Positions 40,149 through 49,244 of a DNA stretch of 59,117 nt are shown one piece after another (position 1 is the stretch's first letter; the number at the start of each line of letters is the position of its first letter). The DNA lies in assembly GCA_964420065.1 (NCBI GenBank), contig CAYQQK010000012.1:1-59117 (forward strand), read 5' to 3'. The stretch is from CAYQQK01 sp964420065. GTDB lineage: Bacteria; Bacillota; Dethiobacteria; DTU022. The notes below the pieces were generated by a model. It worked only from the letters and a program-made list of their open reading frames with translations. It did no database searches and was not told the origin of the DNA. The position numbers were made by a program, and so were the translations under genes.

Positions 40149-40807
40149 GCCGATCCGGCCCGCCGGCTAAGCTGGTTCTCGCCTCCGCTTCGCCACGCCG
40201 GGCCGCGCTGTTGCGACAGGCGGGGATACCTTTTACGGTCGCGGGCGGCGAGTTGTCTGAAAAACCCTGTTCCGGTGTCGCCTCGTCTCCGGGTGAAACG
40301 GTCTGCCGCCTGGCCCTGGCCAAGGCCCGGGCGGCGGCACGGCGACAGCCCGGCGGGGCGTTGATTCTAGGCGCCGACACACTGGTCTTTTGCCGGGGTC
40401 AGATCCTGGGCAAACCCCGGGACGAGGTTGACGCGCGCCGGATGCTGACCCGGCTTGGCGGTGGTGTGCACAGTGTATTGACTGGCCTGGCTCTGCTCGA
40501 GGCGGCAACAGGCCGGGAAATGTCGGAGTGGGAAGAAACCCGGGTTTGGATGCGGTCCCTGGAGGCGGAGCTGATCGAAGCGTATATCGCCACGGGTGAG
40601 CCCATGGATAAAGCAGGGGCTTACGGGATTCAAGGGAAAGCGGCCTTATTCATCGAAAAAATCGAGGGTTGCTATTTTAACGTCGTCGGGCTTCCCCTGA
40701 GCCGGCTCTATTTCCTCCTGTCTCGCATGGGGATCAAACCATGGCATGGATGGAGGGACAGTTTTGACGCAGGGAGAACGGTTGACGATCAAGGACCTGC
40801 CCCTTGA
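40145..40807 (+). CDS. maf: Maf family nucleoside triphosphate pyrophosphatase
   Basis: Maf proteins hydrolyse dTTP/UTP or modified nucleotides to monophosphates and are linked to septum formation. The 220-aa protein has the N-terminal motif LVLASASPRRAALLRQAG, the GADTLVFC segment and DKAGAYGIQGKAALFIEKIEG. The start is GTG 40145, coupled to the upstream gene as GTGA. Its last 20 codons overlap radC by about 44 bases. Placement just before radC and mreB is typical in Firmicutes. Confidence 0.94.
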   Translation: MSRSGPPAKLVLASASPRRAALLRQAGIPFTVAGGELSEKPCSGVASSPGETVCRLALAKARAAARRQPGGALILGADTLVFCRGQILGKPRDEVDARRMLTRLGGGVHSVLTGLALLEAATGREMSEWEETRVWMRSLEAELIEAYIATGEPMDKAGAYGIQGKAALFIEKIEGCYFNVVGLPLSRLYFLLSRMGIKPWHGWRDSFDAGRTVDDQGPAP

Positions 40808-41456
40808 AGAGCGGCCGAGGGAAAAATTGAAAAACCTCGGGGCGGAGGCACTTTCCAATGCCGAACTGCTGGCGGTGTTGCTGCGGAGCGGCACAACGGG
40901 GGAAACGGCGGTGCAACTGGCGGCACGGATCCTGAGCCGGGCCGGTGGATTGCGTGATCTACCCGACTTACCCCTCGAAGATCTGGAAAGCTTTCGCGGG
41001 GTTGGCCCGGCCAAGGCGGTTATTTTGAAAGCGGCCCTGGAACTGGGCCGGCGTCTGGCGACCACGCCCCGGCGTGATGCGGTTGCCGTGACCAGCCCCC
41101 GCCTGGCGGCGGAGCTGTTCATGGAGCAGTTGCGTTACAAGAAAAAAGAGCACTTTGAAATATTGCTTTTAAATACCAAGAACCGGGTTATTTCTCGGGA
41201 AATCATTTCCATGGGCAGCCTTAATGCTTCCATCGTGCATCCGCGCGAAATTTTCAACGCGCCCCTGCGTAAAAGCGCTGCCGCGCTGATCCTGGTCCAC
41301 AATCATCCCAGCGGTGATCCTTCCCCCAGCCAGGAAGACCTGGAAATAACGCGGCGCCTGGCGGAGGCGGGTAACATCCTGGGCATTGCCGTGCGTGATC
41401 ATATCATCATCGGAGACGGTTGCTATTTCAGTTTCAAGGAAAAAGGGCTGTTGTGA
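40764..41456 (+). CDS. radC: RadC family JAB-domain protein
   Basis: RadC has an N-terminal helix-hairpin-helix region (EALSNAELLAVLLRSG) and a C-terminal JAB/MPN metalloprotease-like domain with HNHPSGDPSPSQED. Despite the name, a DNA-repair role is not established. I prefer TTG 40764, seven bases after GGAGGG; ATG 40746 would add six residues. The protein is 230 aa. Confidence 0.93.
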   Translation: MTQGERLTIKDLPLEERPREKLKNLGAEALSNAELLAVLLRSGTTGETAVQLAARILSRAGGLRDLPDLPLEDLESFRGVGPAKAVILKAALELGRRLATTPRRDAVAVTSPRLAAELFMEQLRYKKKEHFEILLLNTKNRVISREIISMGSLNASIVHPREIFNAPLRKSAAALILVHNHPSGDPSPSQEDLEITRRLAEAGNILGIAVRDHIIIGDGCYFSFKEKGLL

Positions 41457-41561
41457 CCGGCGCGGCTGCAAAAACGGAACAGAAACAGTGGCAGCCGGGC
41501 TTGAACAGTATCTGCAAAATAAATTGACCAGACGAATCTAAAACCGGGAGGGAACAACCCC

Positions 41562-42593
41562 ATGGCCGCTTTGTTCAGATTTTTTTCGAAGGAGATCGGG
41601 ATTGATCTCGGTACCGCCAACACCATGGTTTATGTCAAAGGGAAAGGAGTGGTGTTGCGGGAACCCTCGGTGGTCGCTATCCGCCGCGACTCCGGAGCGA
41701 TCCTCGCGGTTGGGGAGGAGGCAAAGCGGATGATCGGCCGCACCCCGGGCAATATCGTGGCCATTCGCCCGATGAAGGACGGGGTCATCGCCGATTTCGA
41801 CATTACCCAAGCCATGTTGCGCCACTTTGTGCATAAAACAATGCCGAACCGGAGCCTCTTCCGGCCCCAGGTTATTATCTGTGTTCCCTCGGGGGTGACC
41901 GAGGTCGAGAAGCGGGCGGTTCTGGACGCAACGCACCAGACGGCCCGGGAAGCCTTTTTGATCGAAGAGCCCATGGCCGCCGCGATCGGGGCGGGCCTCC
42001 CGGTCGAGGAACCGACCGGGAGCATGATCGTTGATGTCGGTGGGGGCACTACCGAGGTGGCGGTCATCTCTCTCGGAGGTATCGTTTCGAGCAAATCGAT
42101 CCGGGTTGGTGGCGACGACATGGACGCATCGATCGTGCAGTACATCAAAAAACAATACAACCTGATGATCGGGGAGCGGACTGCTGAGGACGTGAAGATC
42201 ACGATCGGCACCGCTTTTCACAAGGACTCGGACGATACCATGGATATACGTGGTCGTGATCTGGTCACAGGTTTGCCCAAAACCTTGCGCATCTCCTCGG
42301 ACGAGATCCGGGAAGCCCTGGCGGATCCGGTCAAAGTGATTCTGGAAGCGGTCCGGGCCACCCTGGAGAAAACCCCTCCGGAACTGGCCGCCGACATTAT
42401 GGACAAGGGAGTCGTTCTTACCGGCGGTGGTTCGCTTCTGCATGGGTTTGACCGGAGGGTGGCCGATGAGACGGGGATGCCCACTTTCCTGGCGGAAAAC
42501 CCGCTCGATTGTGTCGTTCTTGGTGCGGGCAAGGTTTTGGCGGAACTGGAATTGTTACGGCGGGTGACGGTAACGCCACGGAAAATTTCCTGA
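41562..42593 (+). CDS. mreB: Rod-shape determining protein MreB
   Basis: MreB is the actin-like protein that guides cell-wall elongation at the membrane. The 343-aa protein has the nucleotide-binding motifs IGIDLGTANTMVY, VDVGGGTTEVAV and VLTGGGSLLHG. The N-terminal MAALFRFFSKE may serve as a membrane-binding helix. The start is ATG 41562 after GGGAGGG. First of mreB-mreC-mreD. Confidence 0.97.
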   Translation: MAALFRFFSKEIGIDLGTANTMVYVKGKGVVLREPSVVAIRRDSGAILAVGEEAKRMIGRTPGNIVAIRPMKDGVIADFDITQAMLRHFVHKTMPNRSLFRPQVIICVPSGVTEVEKRAVLDATHQTAREAFLIEEPMAAAIGAGLPVEEPTGSMIVDVGGGTTEVAVISLGGIVSSKSIRVGGDDMDASIVQYIKKQYNLMIGERTAEDVKITIGTAFHKDSDDTMDIRGRDLVTGLPKTLRISSDEIREALADPVKVILEAVRATLEKTPPELAADIMDKGVVLTGGGSLLHGFDRRVADETGMPTFLAENPLDCVVLGAGKVLAELELLRRVTVTPRKIS

Positions 42594-42601
42594 GCGTTCA
42601 T

Positions 42602-42642
42602 CTTCGGCCCCCTGTGCTGTCCGGGGGAGAGCGGAGCCGAAG
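42602..42642 (+). other. Intercistronic hairpin between mreB and mreC
   Basis: CTTCGGC (42602-42608) pairs with GCCGAAG (42636-42642), with an inner CCCC/GGGG. No T-run follows. It may be an mRNA-processing or stabilising structure that sets the ratio of MreB to MreC. Confidence 0.45.
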
Positions 42643-42682
42643 CCCCCGTTAAAATACTGGATGAAAAACAGGTGAGCAGCCC

Positions 42683-43618
42683 TTGGCGAAACAGAAGAAA
42701 GGTCGCCGCAGCACCTACTTGCTGCTGGCGGCCGTCCTCAGCCTGCTCTTGTTGATCAACCTGACCGGCGGGGGCAGGGATCTCACCCCGGTGGAAGACG
42801 GTTTATTGACCATTATTGCCCCCATCCAGCAGCTCTTTTCGTCACTGGGGAAAAAAATACAATCTTTTGTCGACGCACTCCTTTTATTTCAGGCGCTGCG
42901 GGCAGAGAATGAAAGGCTTCTGCAGGAAAATTCTTTCCTGGAAAAACAGTTGCTTTACCTGCAGGAATTGCAGAAGGAAAACCATCGTTACCGCAGCCTG
43001 CTTGATTTTATGGAGGGGAGCGAGCTGGAGTTGCTGCCGGCCCGGGTTGTAGCGCGGGACCCGAGCCAGTGGTTCGGCACCATCACCGTCAACCGGGGCT
43101 ACCTCGATCAGGTCCAGCGGGAGATGGCGGTGGTGACCGCCCAGGGCCTGGTGGGAATGGTTTCCACGGTATCATCAAACTCCTGCCAGGTGATCCTGCT
43201 TACCGATCCGCGCCTGGCGGTGAGCGCTGTGGTGCAGCGTTCCCGGGAAACAGGTGTTGTCGGCATCGTGGAAAACTTTCCCGACGCCCCGGCTTATTTG
43301 CATCTGACCAACCTGCCCCGCGAAGCCAACATCCAGCCCGGCGATGAAGTGATCACCTCCGGTCTGGGAGGGATCTTTCCCCGGGGACTTTACATCGGTA
43401 CGGTCAAGGAAGTGGGCGAAGATCAGTTCGGGTTGGTCCTGTCGGCGGTCATCCAGCCCAAAGTGAATTTCAACCGTCTCGAAGAAGTGCTGATCGTGCT
43501 CGGCGGAACGGAAAGCGGCGATGCTGTCTTTGAAGAACCGGTGACGGGCGCGGAGGAAGCCGGCACGGGAGAGGATGGAGCGGCAGGCGAAACTGAAGGC
43601 GGTGTGCAAACAAGGTGA
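42683..43618 (+). CDS. mreC: Rod-shape determining protein MreC
   Basis: MreC (311 aa) is a bitopic membrane protein that links MreB to the wall enzymes. It has a membrane segment (about 11-26), a coiled coil (about 70-110) and a beta-rich domain (VVARDPSQWFGTITVNRG). The C-terminal 35 residues are rich in Gly and Glu. The start is TTG 42683 after GGTGAG. It overlaps mreD by 4 bases. Confidence 0.95.
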   Translation: MAKQKKGRRSTYLLLAAVLSLLLLINLTGGGRDLTPVEDGLLTIIAPIQQLFSSLGKKIQSFVDALLLFQALRAENERLLQENSFLEKQLLYLQELQKENHRYRSLLDFMEGSELELLPARVVARDPSQWFGTITVNRGYLDQVQREMAVVTAQGLVGMVSTVSSNSCQVILLTDPRLAVSAVVQRSRETGVVGIVENFPDAPAYLHLTNLPREANIQPGDEVITSGLGGIFPRGLYIGTVKEVGEDQFGLVLSAVIQPKVNFNRLEEVLIVLGGTESGDAVFEEPVTGAEEAGTGEDGAAGETEGGVQTR

Positions 43619-44142
43619 TTCCTTACGTTATCGCCGGCCTGAGTATAATCTTATCCCTGCTTCTGGAAGGATCGGTCCTCTCCTTTTTCGTTGTGGAACG
43701 CGCCCTGCCGGATCTTCTGTTGGTGCTGGTGATTACATGGGGCTTCATTCTCGGCGAACGGCGTGGCGCCATTCTCGGTTTGATCGGGGGACTGCTGCAG
43801 GACGTCCTGTTCGGAGCGGGCCTCGGATGTTTTGCCCTGGCCAAAATGCTGGCCGGTTATGGAGCGGGCCTGCTGGAGCGGGAATTTTTTCGGGAACGGC
43901 TTCTGGCCCCGGTACTGCTTGTTTTTACGGGAACACTGTTTCACGAACTGGTGTTAAATTTACTGGTGAGCCGGTTTACAGGGCTGGGCTTTCCCGTTGC
44001 ATGGACCCTGCATCATTTTTTGATTCCGAAAGCGCTTTACAATGCCGGGTTGACTTTATTTATCTACCCGCTGTTCTGCCGTTTTGATCGGGGCGGTCAT
44101 ATTTGCAAGAAAAAGATACATTTCCGTGGGGAGAACTTTTAA
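43615..44142 (+). CDS. mreD: Rod-shape determining protein MreD
   Basis: MreD (175 aa) is a membrane protein of the elongasome with five to six hydrophobic segments. The segment WGFILGERRGAILGLIGGLLQDVLFG is typical. The start is GTG 43615, overlapping the mreC stop as GTGA. The PBP2 gene follows directly. Confidence 0.94.
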   Translation: MIPYVIAGLSIILSLLLEGSVLSFFVVERALPDLLLVLVITWGFILGERRGAILGLIGGLLQDVLFGAGLGCFALAKMLAGYGAGLLEREFFRERLLAPVLLVFTGTLFHELVLNLLVSRFTGLGFPVAWTLHHFLIPKALYNAGLTLFIYPLFCRFDRGGHICKKKIHFRGENF

Positions 44143-46008
44143 ATGGCCAAAGACAGGCCCGGTAAAGGCAAATTTGTATTGCGGCGCTTGCGGTTGGTTT
44201 TGATCACCGTCATCGCCGTATTCCTGTTGCTTGCGGGAAGGCTGGCCTACCTGCAAATATTCCGTCATGAATACTACTGGTTTCGTTCCGAAGAAAATCG
44301 TCTAACCAAGCTCACCCTGACGGCCCCCCGGGGCGAAATTTACGACCGGAACGGGCGGATCGTCGTTTCAAACCGGCCTGCATTTGTCCTCTCCCTGATG
44401 GACCGGGGCGAAGGGTATGATCGGGAAAGCATCGCTTTTCTGGCCGAAATTTTGGAGATCGAGGAAGAACAAATTTACCGTGCCATCCAGGGGCAACTCT
44501 ACATGCGTTACCTGCCCCTGCAGCTCCAGAAAGATATTGATTACGAAACCATCGCCCGGGTTTCGGAGAACCGCTGGAAATTACAGGGTGTAACCATTGA
44601 AACCCAGCCTATTCGCGACTATGTAGCCGGCATTTCTGCAGCTCACCTTCTCGGTTATCTTAATCGTGCCACGGCGGATGAATCGCTGCAGCAAGAATTG
44701 GAAGCGGCCGGTTTTGATTACCGGCCGGGAGATCTGGTCGGACGGACGGGGCTGGAACGGGTCTGGGAAGTGTATCTGCGGGGCCGGGATGGAGAACAGG
44801 TGGTGGAAACGAACAATCTCGGGCAGCCGATCAGCTACTATGAACGGCGTGATCCGGTTCCCGGTCACAACCTGCACCTGACCCTGGATCTGGATCTACA
44901 ACAGGTGGCTGAAAATGCCCTCAAGCGCCGGATCGAGGTTTTACGGGAGGACCAGGAATACCGGGACTATGTCGGGCGGGGTGCGGCGGTGGTCCTCGAC
45001 GTGAACAGCGGGGCCATCCGGGCCATGGCCAGTTGGCCAGCCTATGATCCGAACAGCCTTACGGAGAATTACGCACAACTGGAGAAGGATCCATGGGATC
45101 CTTTGAACAACATCGCCATTGCCGGGGTCTACCCGATCGGATCTACCTTCAAAATGGTGACCGCCGCCGCGGCCCTGGAGGAAAACAAGATCAATGAGCG
45201 CACCCGCCTTTACTGCGGCGGGACCGTCACCCTGGCCGGGGACACCAAAAGCTGCTACATGCAGACCGCGCACGGTACGGTTAATGTTTATGATGCCCTT
45301 GCAATTTCCTGCAACATATTTTTCTACCGGACCGGCCTGGCCGTAGGGATCGATTCGCTGGCCCATTACGCTCGGGAATTCGGTTTCGGCAACCCGACCG
45401 GCCTGCGGGACATCTCCGGGGAAGAGCCGGGAATCGTGGCCTCGCGGGAATCAAAAGCGGCCCTGACCGGGGGGGAACCATGGTACGAAGCGGAAACCAT
45501 GAGTGCCGCCATCGGCCAGACCTACCATAGTTTCACGCCCCTGCAGATGGCCAATTATACGGCGATGATTGCCAACGGGGGGATCCATTACCGGCCCTAC
45601 CTCGTGGACCGGGTCACCGATCATGCGGGCAAAACAGTTTTGCAGGTGCAGCCGGAAAAATTGCGCCAGGCCGGTATTTCAGCGGAAACCCTCGCCGTGC
45701 TTCAGGAAGGAATGCGCCGGGTAACCCAGTCCGGTCCGAGGGCCGGCACCGCCTGGTATCAATTCTACGATCTGCCGGTAACGGTTGCCGCCAAAACCGG
45801 ATCGGCCCAGGTGGCCGATGTCGGCAGCGGCATCCCGGCGCATAGCCTGTTCGTGGGTTTTGCACCGTTTCAAGACCCGGAGATTGCCGTGGCGGTAATT
45901 GTTGAACATGGCGGTGTGGGCGCCAGCGGAGCGACCCCGGTGGCACGGGAGATCATCGAATACTACTTTACCGGAACAATTAAAGAATTGGAGACTGGTG
46001 AACTGTGA
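44143..46008 (+). CDS. mrdA: Penicillin-binding protein 2 (elongation transpeptidase)
   Basis: This bitopic class B penicillin-binding protein cross-links lateral-wall peptidoglycan with RodA. The 621-aa protein has a membrane segment (about 22-42), a pedestal domain with RGEIYDRNGRIV, and a transpeptidase domain with S334-TFK337, SCN (389-391) and KTG (551-553), so it should be active. The start is ATG 44143, immediately after the mreD stop. Confidence 0.96.
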   Translation: MAKDRPGKGKFVLRRLRLVLITVIAVFLLLAGRLAYLQIFRHEYYWFRSEENRLTKLTLTAPRGEIYDRNGRIVVSNRPAFVLSLMDRGEGYDRESIAFLAEILEIEEEQIYRAIQGQLYMRYLPLQLQKDIDYETIARVSENRWKLQGVTIETQPIRDYVAGISAAHLLGYLNRATADESLQQELEAAGFDYRPGDLVGRTGLERVWEVYLRGRDGEQVVETNNLGQPISYYERRDPVPGHNLHLTLDLDLQQVAENALKRRIEVLREDQEYRDYVGRGAAVVLDVNSGAIRAMASWPAYDPNSLTENYAQLEKDPWDPLNNIAIAGVYPIGSTFKMVTAAAALEENKINERTRLYCGGTVTLAGDTKSCYMQTAHGTVNVYDALAISCNIFFYRTGLAVGIDSLAHYAREFGFGNPTGLRDISGEEPGIVASRESKAALTGGEPWYEAETMSAAIGQTYHSFTPLQMANYTAMIANGGIHYRPYLVDRVTDHAGKTVLQVQPEKLRQAGISAETLAVLQEGMRRVTQSGPRAGTAWYQFYDLPVTVAAKTGSAQVADVGSGIPAHSLFVGFAPFQDPEIAVAVIVEHGGVGASGATPVAREIIEYYFTGTIKELETGEL

Positions 46009-47117
46009 TCGATCGCCGCTTGATCCGCAACTTTGATTTCCCCCTGTTTCTGGTGCTATTGGCTCTCTGCGGCGTCGGCATGGTTGCCCTTTTCAGTGCC
46101 ACTCACGGGTTGGCCGAATACGGCGATCCGTACCATTTTGTCAAAAGGCAGGCCCTTTTCCTGGGTATCGGCCTGCTGCTTGTTTTTTTGATCTGCTCGA
46201 TCGACTACATCAACTTTTACAACTGGGCGCACTATTTTTATGCAGCCAACCTGCTCCTTCTCATCGCCGTTCTGTTTCTGGGGAAGGCGGCGGAGAAGGG
46301 CGGCGCCATGCGCTGGATCCCGCTCGGGGTTTTCGATTTACAGCCATCGGAGATCGCCAAAATGGTGCTGGTGATCACCCTGGCGCGGCTCCTGGCGGAC
46401 AGGGAAGAAAAAATGCATACCCTCGGAGATCTTTTTCCGATGTTGCTCCATGCTGCGGTACCGATGTTGTTGATTTTTTTACAACCCGATCTCGGAACCG
46501 CCCTCGTTTTTATCGTTCTCCTTCTCGGGCTTCTTTACGTCGCCGGAGTAAGCCCGAACCAACTGGCCTACCTGATCCTGGGCGGCGCCGTCATCTCCCC
46601 GGTGTTGTGGAAATTTCTCCAGCCCTACCAGAAAATGCGCCTGCTGGTTTTCATTAACCCGGGCATGGATCCGACCAACTATGGCTACCAGTTGTTGCAA
46701 TCCATGATCGCGATCGGATCGGGAGGCCTTCTCGGGAAGGGCTTCATGGCGAGCACCCAGGTGCGGCTGCAATTTTTGCCGGTCCATTACAGCGATTTCA
46801 TTTTTTCCGTTTTCGGTGAGGAATTCGGTTTTGTCGGGACGTCACTGTTGCTTTTCCTTTTCTTTTTCCTGATCTACCGCATCCTTTTTATTGCCTCCCA
46901 GGCCAAGGATCGTTTCGGGATGCTGCTTTGCAGTGGGGTGGCAATATTCCTCTCCTTCCAGGTCCTGGTAAACGTCGGGATGACGATCAGTATCATGCCG
47001 GTAACCGGGTTGCCCCTGCCTTTCATGAGTTATGGCAACAATGCCCTCCTGGTCAACCTGATGGCGGTAGGCCTGGTTCTCAACGTCGGCATGCGCCGCC
47101 ACAAAATACAATTTTAG
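46005..47117 (+). CDS. rodA: Peptidoglycan glycosyltransferase RodA
   Basis: RodA is the SEDS-family polymerase that extends glycan strands and works with PBP2. The 370-aa protein has about ten membrane segments, and shows FLQPDLGTALVF and the C-terminal VTGLPLPFMSYGNNALLVNL. The start is GTG 46005, overlapping the mrdA stop by 4 bases. In related genomes minC and minD are often nearby, but here the next gene is spoIVFA. Confidence 0.96.
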   Translation: MIDRRLIRNFDFPLFLVLLALCGVGMVALFSATHGLAEYGDPYHFVKRQALFLGIGLLLVFLICSIDYINFYNWAHYFYAANLLLLIAVLFLGKAAEKGGAMRWIPLGVFDLQPSEIAKMVLVITLARLLADREEKMHTLGDLFPMLLHAAVPMLLIFLQPDLGTALVFIVLLLGLLYVAGVSPNQLAYLILGGAVISPVLWKFLQPYQKMRLLVFINPGMDPTNYGYQLLQSMIAIGSGGLLGKGFMASTQVRLQFLPVHYSDFIFSVFGEEFGFVGTSLLLFLFFFLIYRILFIASQAKDRFGMLLCSGVAIFLSFQVLVNVGMTISIMPVTGLPLPFMSYGNNALLVNLMAVGLVLNVGMRRHKIQF

Positions 47118-47142
47118 TCCTGCGGAACGGATTATATTTTTG

Positions 47143-47174
47143 GACCGGTGCTCCTCCCCGGGCGAGGAGCGGTC
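47143..47174 (+). terminator. Hairpin after rodA
   Basis: GACC-GGT-GCTCCTC (47143-47156) pairs with GAGGAGC-GGTC (47164-47174), with three bases bulged and a CCCGGGC loop. It is a strong stem 26 bases after the rodA stop, but no T-run follows. It may be an attenuator separating growth genes from the sporulation pair. Confidence 0.4.
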
Positions 47175-47243
47175 ATATTGGAGGCTTGCCCTCAATATAT
47201 TGTTAACAGGACAAACCATGATCCGAAATGGGGGCTGCCACCG

Positions 47244-48017
47244 ATGTTGCGAAAAAGAAGGCAACCTGTTTCGAGTTTGCGGGCCAGGCTTGAAGAACGG
47301 GTTTCGGAACACTACGATCACCGGGACTACCCCGGGACGGAGGAAAAACCACGGCGTTCCAGTTTCACCGGCGGCCTCATCGGCCGGATGCATAGTTGCT
47401 TGAAGGTAAAGGTCACCGTCGCCGTGGCGGTGGTATTCCTGACCGGCCTGCTTGTCACGCGCGGCCCGGCCTGGACGCGACCGGCCGTGGAAGGGTTACG
47501 TAACCTGATCGCTTGGCATATTGATCCGGGGGAACTCATTGATCAGGCTGTCCCTGCTTTTAAAACGGCCTGGGAAAGCGGAAACCTGCCCCGGCTCGGC
47601 GCTGATTATTCCACACCGGTTACGGGCAAAACCCCTGTCGAAGGCACCCTGTGCAGCGGTTACGGTCTGCGGCGCCAACCGTCCGGGGACGGGGAGCAGA
47701 TGCATTACGGGGTTGACCTGGTTGCTCCCGGCGGCTCACCGGTGCGGGCGGTTCTTGCGGGGCAGGTTGTAGAAACAGACGTCACCGGCGAAGCCGGGGC
47801 GATCCTGCTCGAGCATCAGGACGGCTGGCAAACCTTTTACCGGGGGCTGGCGATCGTGGAAACGGTTGCGGGCGAATCCGTGCAAGCTGGGCAAACGCTG
47901 GGTTTCCTGGGTGAAGGCGCCCCCGGGGAACAACCCCGTCTGCATTTTGAGCTGCGTTACCGGGGCCGGCCCGTGGAACCGCCTGCGGATTGGATCGAGC
48001 TTTTTAGCGGTGGCTAG
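47244..48017 (+). CDS. spoIVFA: SpoIVFA-like protein with degenerate M23 domain
   Basis: SpoIVFA holds the protease SpoIVFB inactive in the forespore membrane until a signal arrives. The 257-aa protein has a cytoplasmic N-terminus, one membrane segment (about 57-73) and an outer M23/LytM-type domain. Metal-ligand positions H154, D158 (HYGVD) and H234 are kept, but the catalytic His of the HxH motif is Arg (R232 in RLHFEL) and the YxH position reads FYRGL. This fits a binding domain rather than an active endopeptidase. I use ATG 47244; the open frame extends upstream to 47148 through the hairpin. The spoIVFB gene overlaps by 8 bases. Confidence 0.85.
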   Translation: MLRKRRQPVSSLRARLEERVSEHYDHRDYPGTEEKPRRSSFTGGLIGRMHSCLKVKVTVAVAVVFLTGLLVTRGPAWTRPAVEGLRNLIAWHIDPGELIDQAVPAFKTAWESGNLPRLGADYSTPVTGKTPVEGTLCSGYGLRRQPSGDGEQMHYGVDLVAPGGSPVRAVLAGQVVETDVTGEAGAILLEHQDGWQTFYRGLAIVETVAGESVQAGQTLGFLGEGAPGEQPRLHFELRYRGRPVEPPADWIELFSGG

Positions 48018-48975
48018 AAAACTGCGCTTTGTCCCGGCCGGGATTCGCCTTCGCATCAACCCCCTTTTCGTTGTATTTCTTGTCCTTTGGGCTTTCATGG
48101 GCACCCTGCCCGGGGTCATCCTCGGTTGCGGCATCGTCCTGCTGCATGAACTGGCTCACGGCCTGGCCGCCCGTGTCCAGGGGGTACGGGTGAAAGAGGT
48201 CGAGTTGTACCCGTTCGGAGGGGTGGCCCGGATTGATGAACAACTTGAACTGGAACCGCTCGTGGAGCGACGTTTGGCCCTGGCCGGGCCGGCGGCCAAC
48301 ATCGCCCTGGCCGCGATGGCCGTGCCGTTTTACAATCGCCTTCCCGCCGGCCGGGAAACGATCGGCTATCTGATTGAAACGAACCTGATCCTCGCCATTT
48401 TCAACCTGCTTCCGGCCTTGCCCCTGGACGGAGGTCGGGTTCTGCGGTCGTACCTGGCTCCCCGGTGGGGCTATCGTGCGGCCACGGAAACGGCGGCCCG
48501 GGCCGGTCAGGTCCTGGCGCTGCTTCTGTTCGCGGCGGGCCTGGCCGGCGCCTGGCACGGGGCGATCAACTGGTCCTTGATGCCGGTGGCGGTGTTCGTT
48601 TTCATTGCCGCCACCCGGGAAAAGCGGCAGGCGGTCTACGCGTTTTTACGTTCCCTTGCTGTCAAGGAACGGGAGCTGTTGCGAAAAGGATGCCTGCGGG
48701 GCGAACACCTGGTGGCGTTGGAAGAAACAAAATTGCTGGAGATTTTTCGCCTCTTTACCCCGCAGCGTTACCACTTTGTCCGCATACTGGATTGTTCCCG
48801 GGGCCGCATGGGCGAGGTCAGTGAAAGCGCACTGGTACAGACCGCTCTGCAAGAAGGGGTGGACGCCCCGGTCAAACAGGCCCTGGCGCGTAGCGCTGGC
48901 CGGAAGCCGGAAGCCGGCAACCGGGCCGTACGGATTGACCCCTCATCCCCCGGCCGGGAAAGGCGGTACCGGTAA
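48010..48975 (+). CDS. spoIVFB: Stage IV sporulation M50 metalloprotease SpoIVFB
   Basis: SpoIVFB is the intramembrane protease that cuts pro-sigma-K. The 321-aa protein has several membrane segments, HELAH (46-50) with the catalytic glutamate at 47, and NLLPALPLDGG with the third zinc ligand D140. The C-terminal cytoplasmic part corresponds to the CBS-like region of the family. GTG 48010 overlaps spoIVFA, so the two are coupled. A 7-bp inverted repeat (49008-49014/49030-49036) lies downstream. Together with spoIVFA this is good evidence for endospore formation. Confidence 0.93.
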   Translation: MARKLRFVPAGIRLRINPLFVVFLVLWAFMGTLPGVILGCGIVLLHELAHGLAARVQGVRVKEVELYPFGGVARIDEQLELEPLVERRLALAGPAANIALAAMAVPFYNRLPAGRETIGYLIETNLILAIFNLLPALPLDGGRVLRSYLAPRWGYRAATETAARAGQVLALLLFAAGLAGAWHGAINWSLMPVAVFVFIAATREKRQAVYAFLRSLAVKERELLRKGCLRGEHLVALEETKLLEIFRLFTPQRYHFVRILDCSRGRMGEVSESALVQTALQEGVDAPVKQALARSAGRKPEAGNRAVRIDPSSPGRERRYR

Positions 48976-49132
48976 GCAAACCGGAAGCGCGGTGCAAGAC
49001 TTCCCGGTACCCGCAGAGGCAAGTTCATTGCGGGTAATTGAAAAGAACAGAAAGACCCTCTTTTACTGTCAAGGGCACGGCAGCTTGACCAGGTGTTATT
49101 GCGAAAAGAACCGCCCTTCCTTTTCCCCGCCC

Positions 49133-49161
49133 TTGTATATCTATCCGGCAAAGTGTACAAT
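49133..49161 (+). promoter_or_regulatory. Promoter of the radical SAM gene
   Basis: TTGTAT (49133-49138) and TACAAT (49156-49161) are separated by 17 bases, a near-consensus sigma-A promoter. It marks the start of a transcription unit that runs into rng. Confidence 0.8.
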
Positions 49162-49162
49162 G

Positions 49163-49178
49163 TTACTAATAATAGTAA
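49163..49178. promoter_or_regulatory. Possible operator at the transcription start
   Basis: TTACTA and TAGTAA form a perfect inverted repeat with a 4-base spacer, starting one base after the -10 element and covering the expected transcription start. That is a typical repressor position. I do not recognise the motif. Confidence 0.45.
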
Positions 49179-49244
49179 AGTATCGTTCGAGACGGGCGCC
49201 GCCGGTGCACCGGCCGGACGTTAAATATTGCTGGAGGTTTTTCC

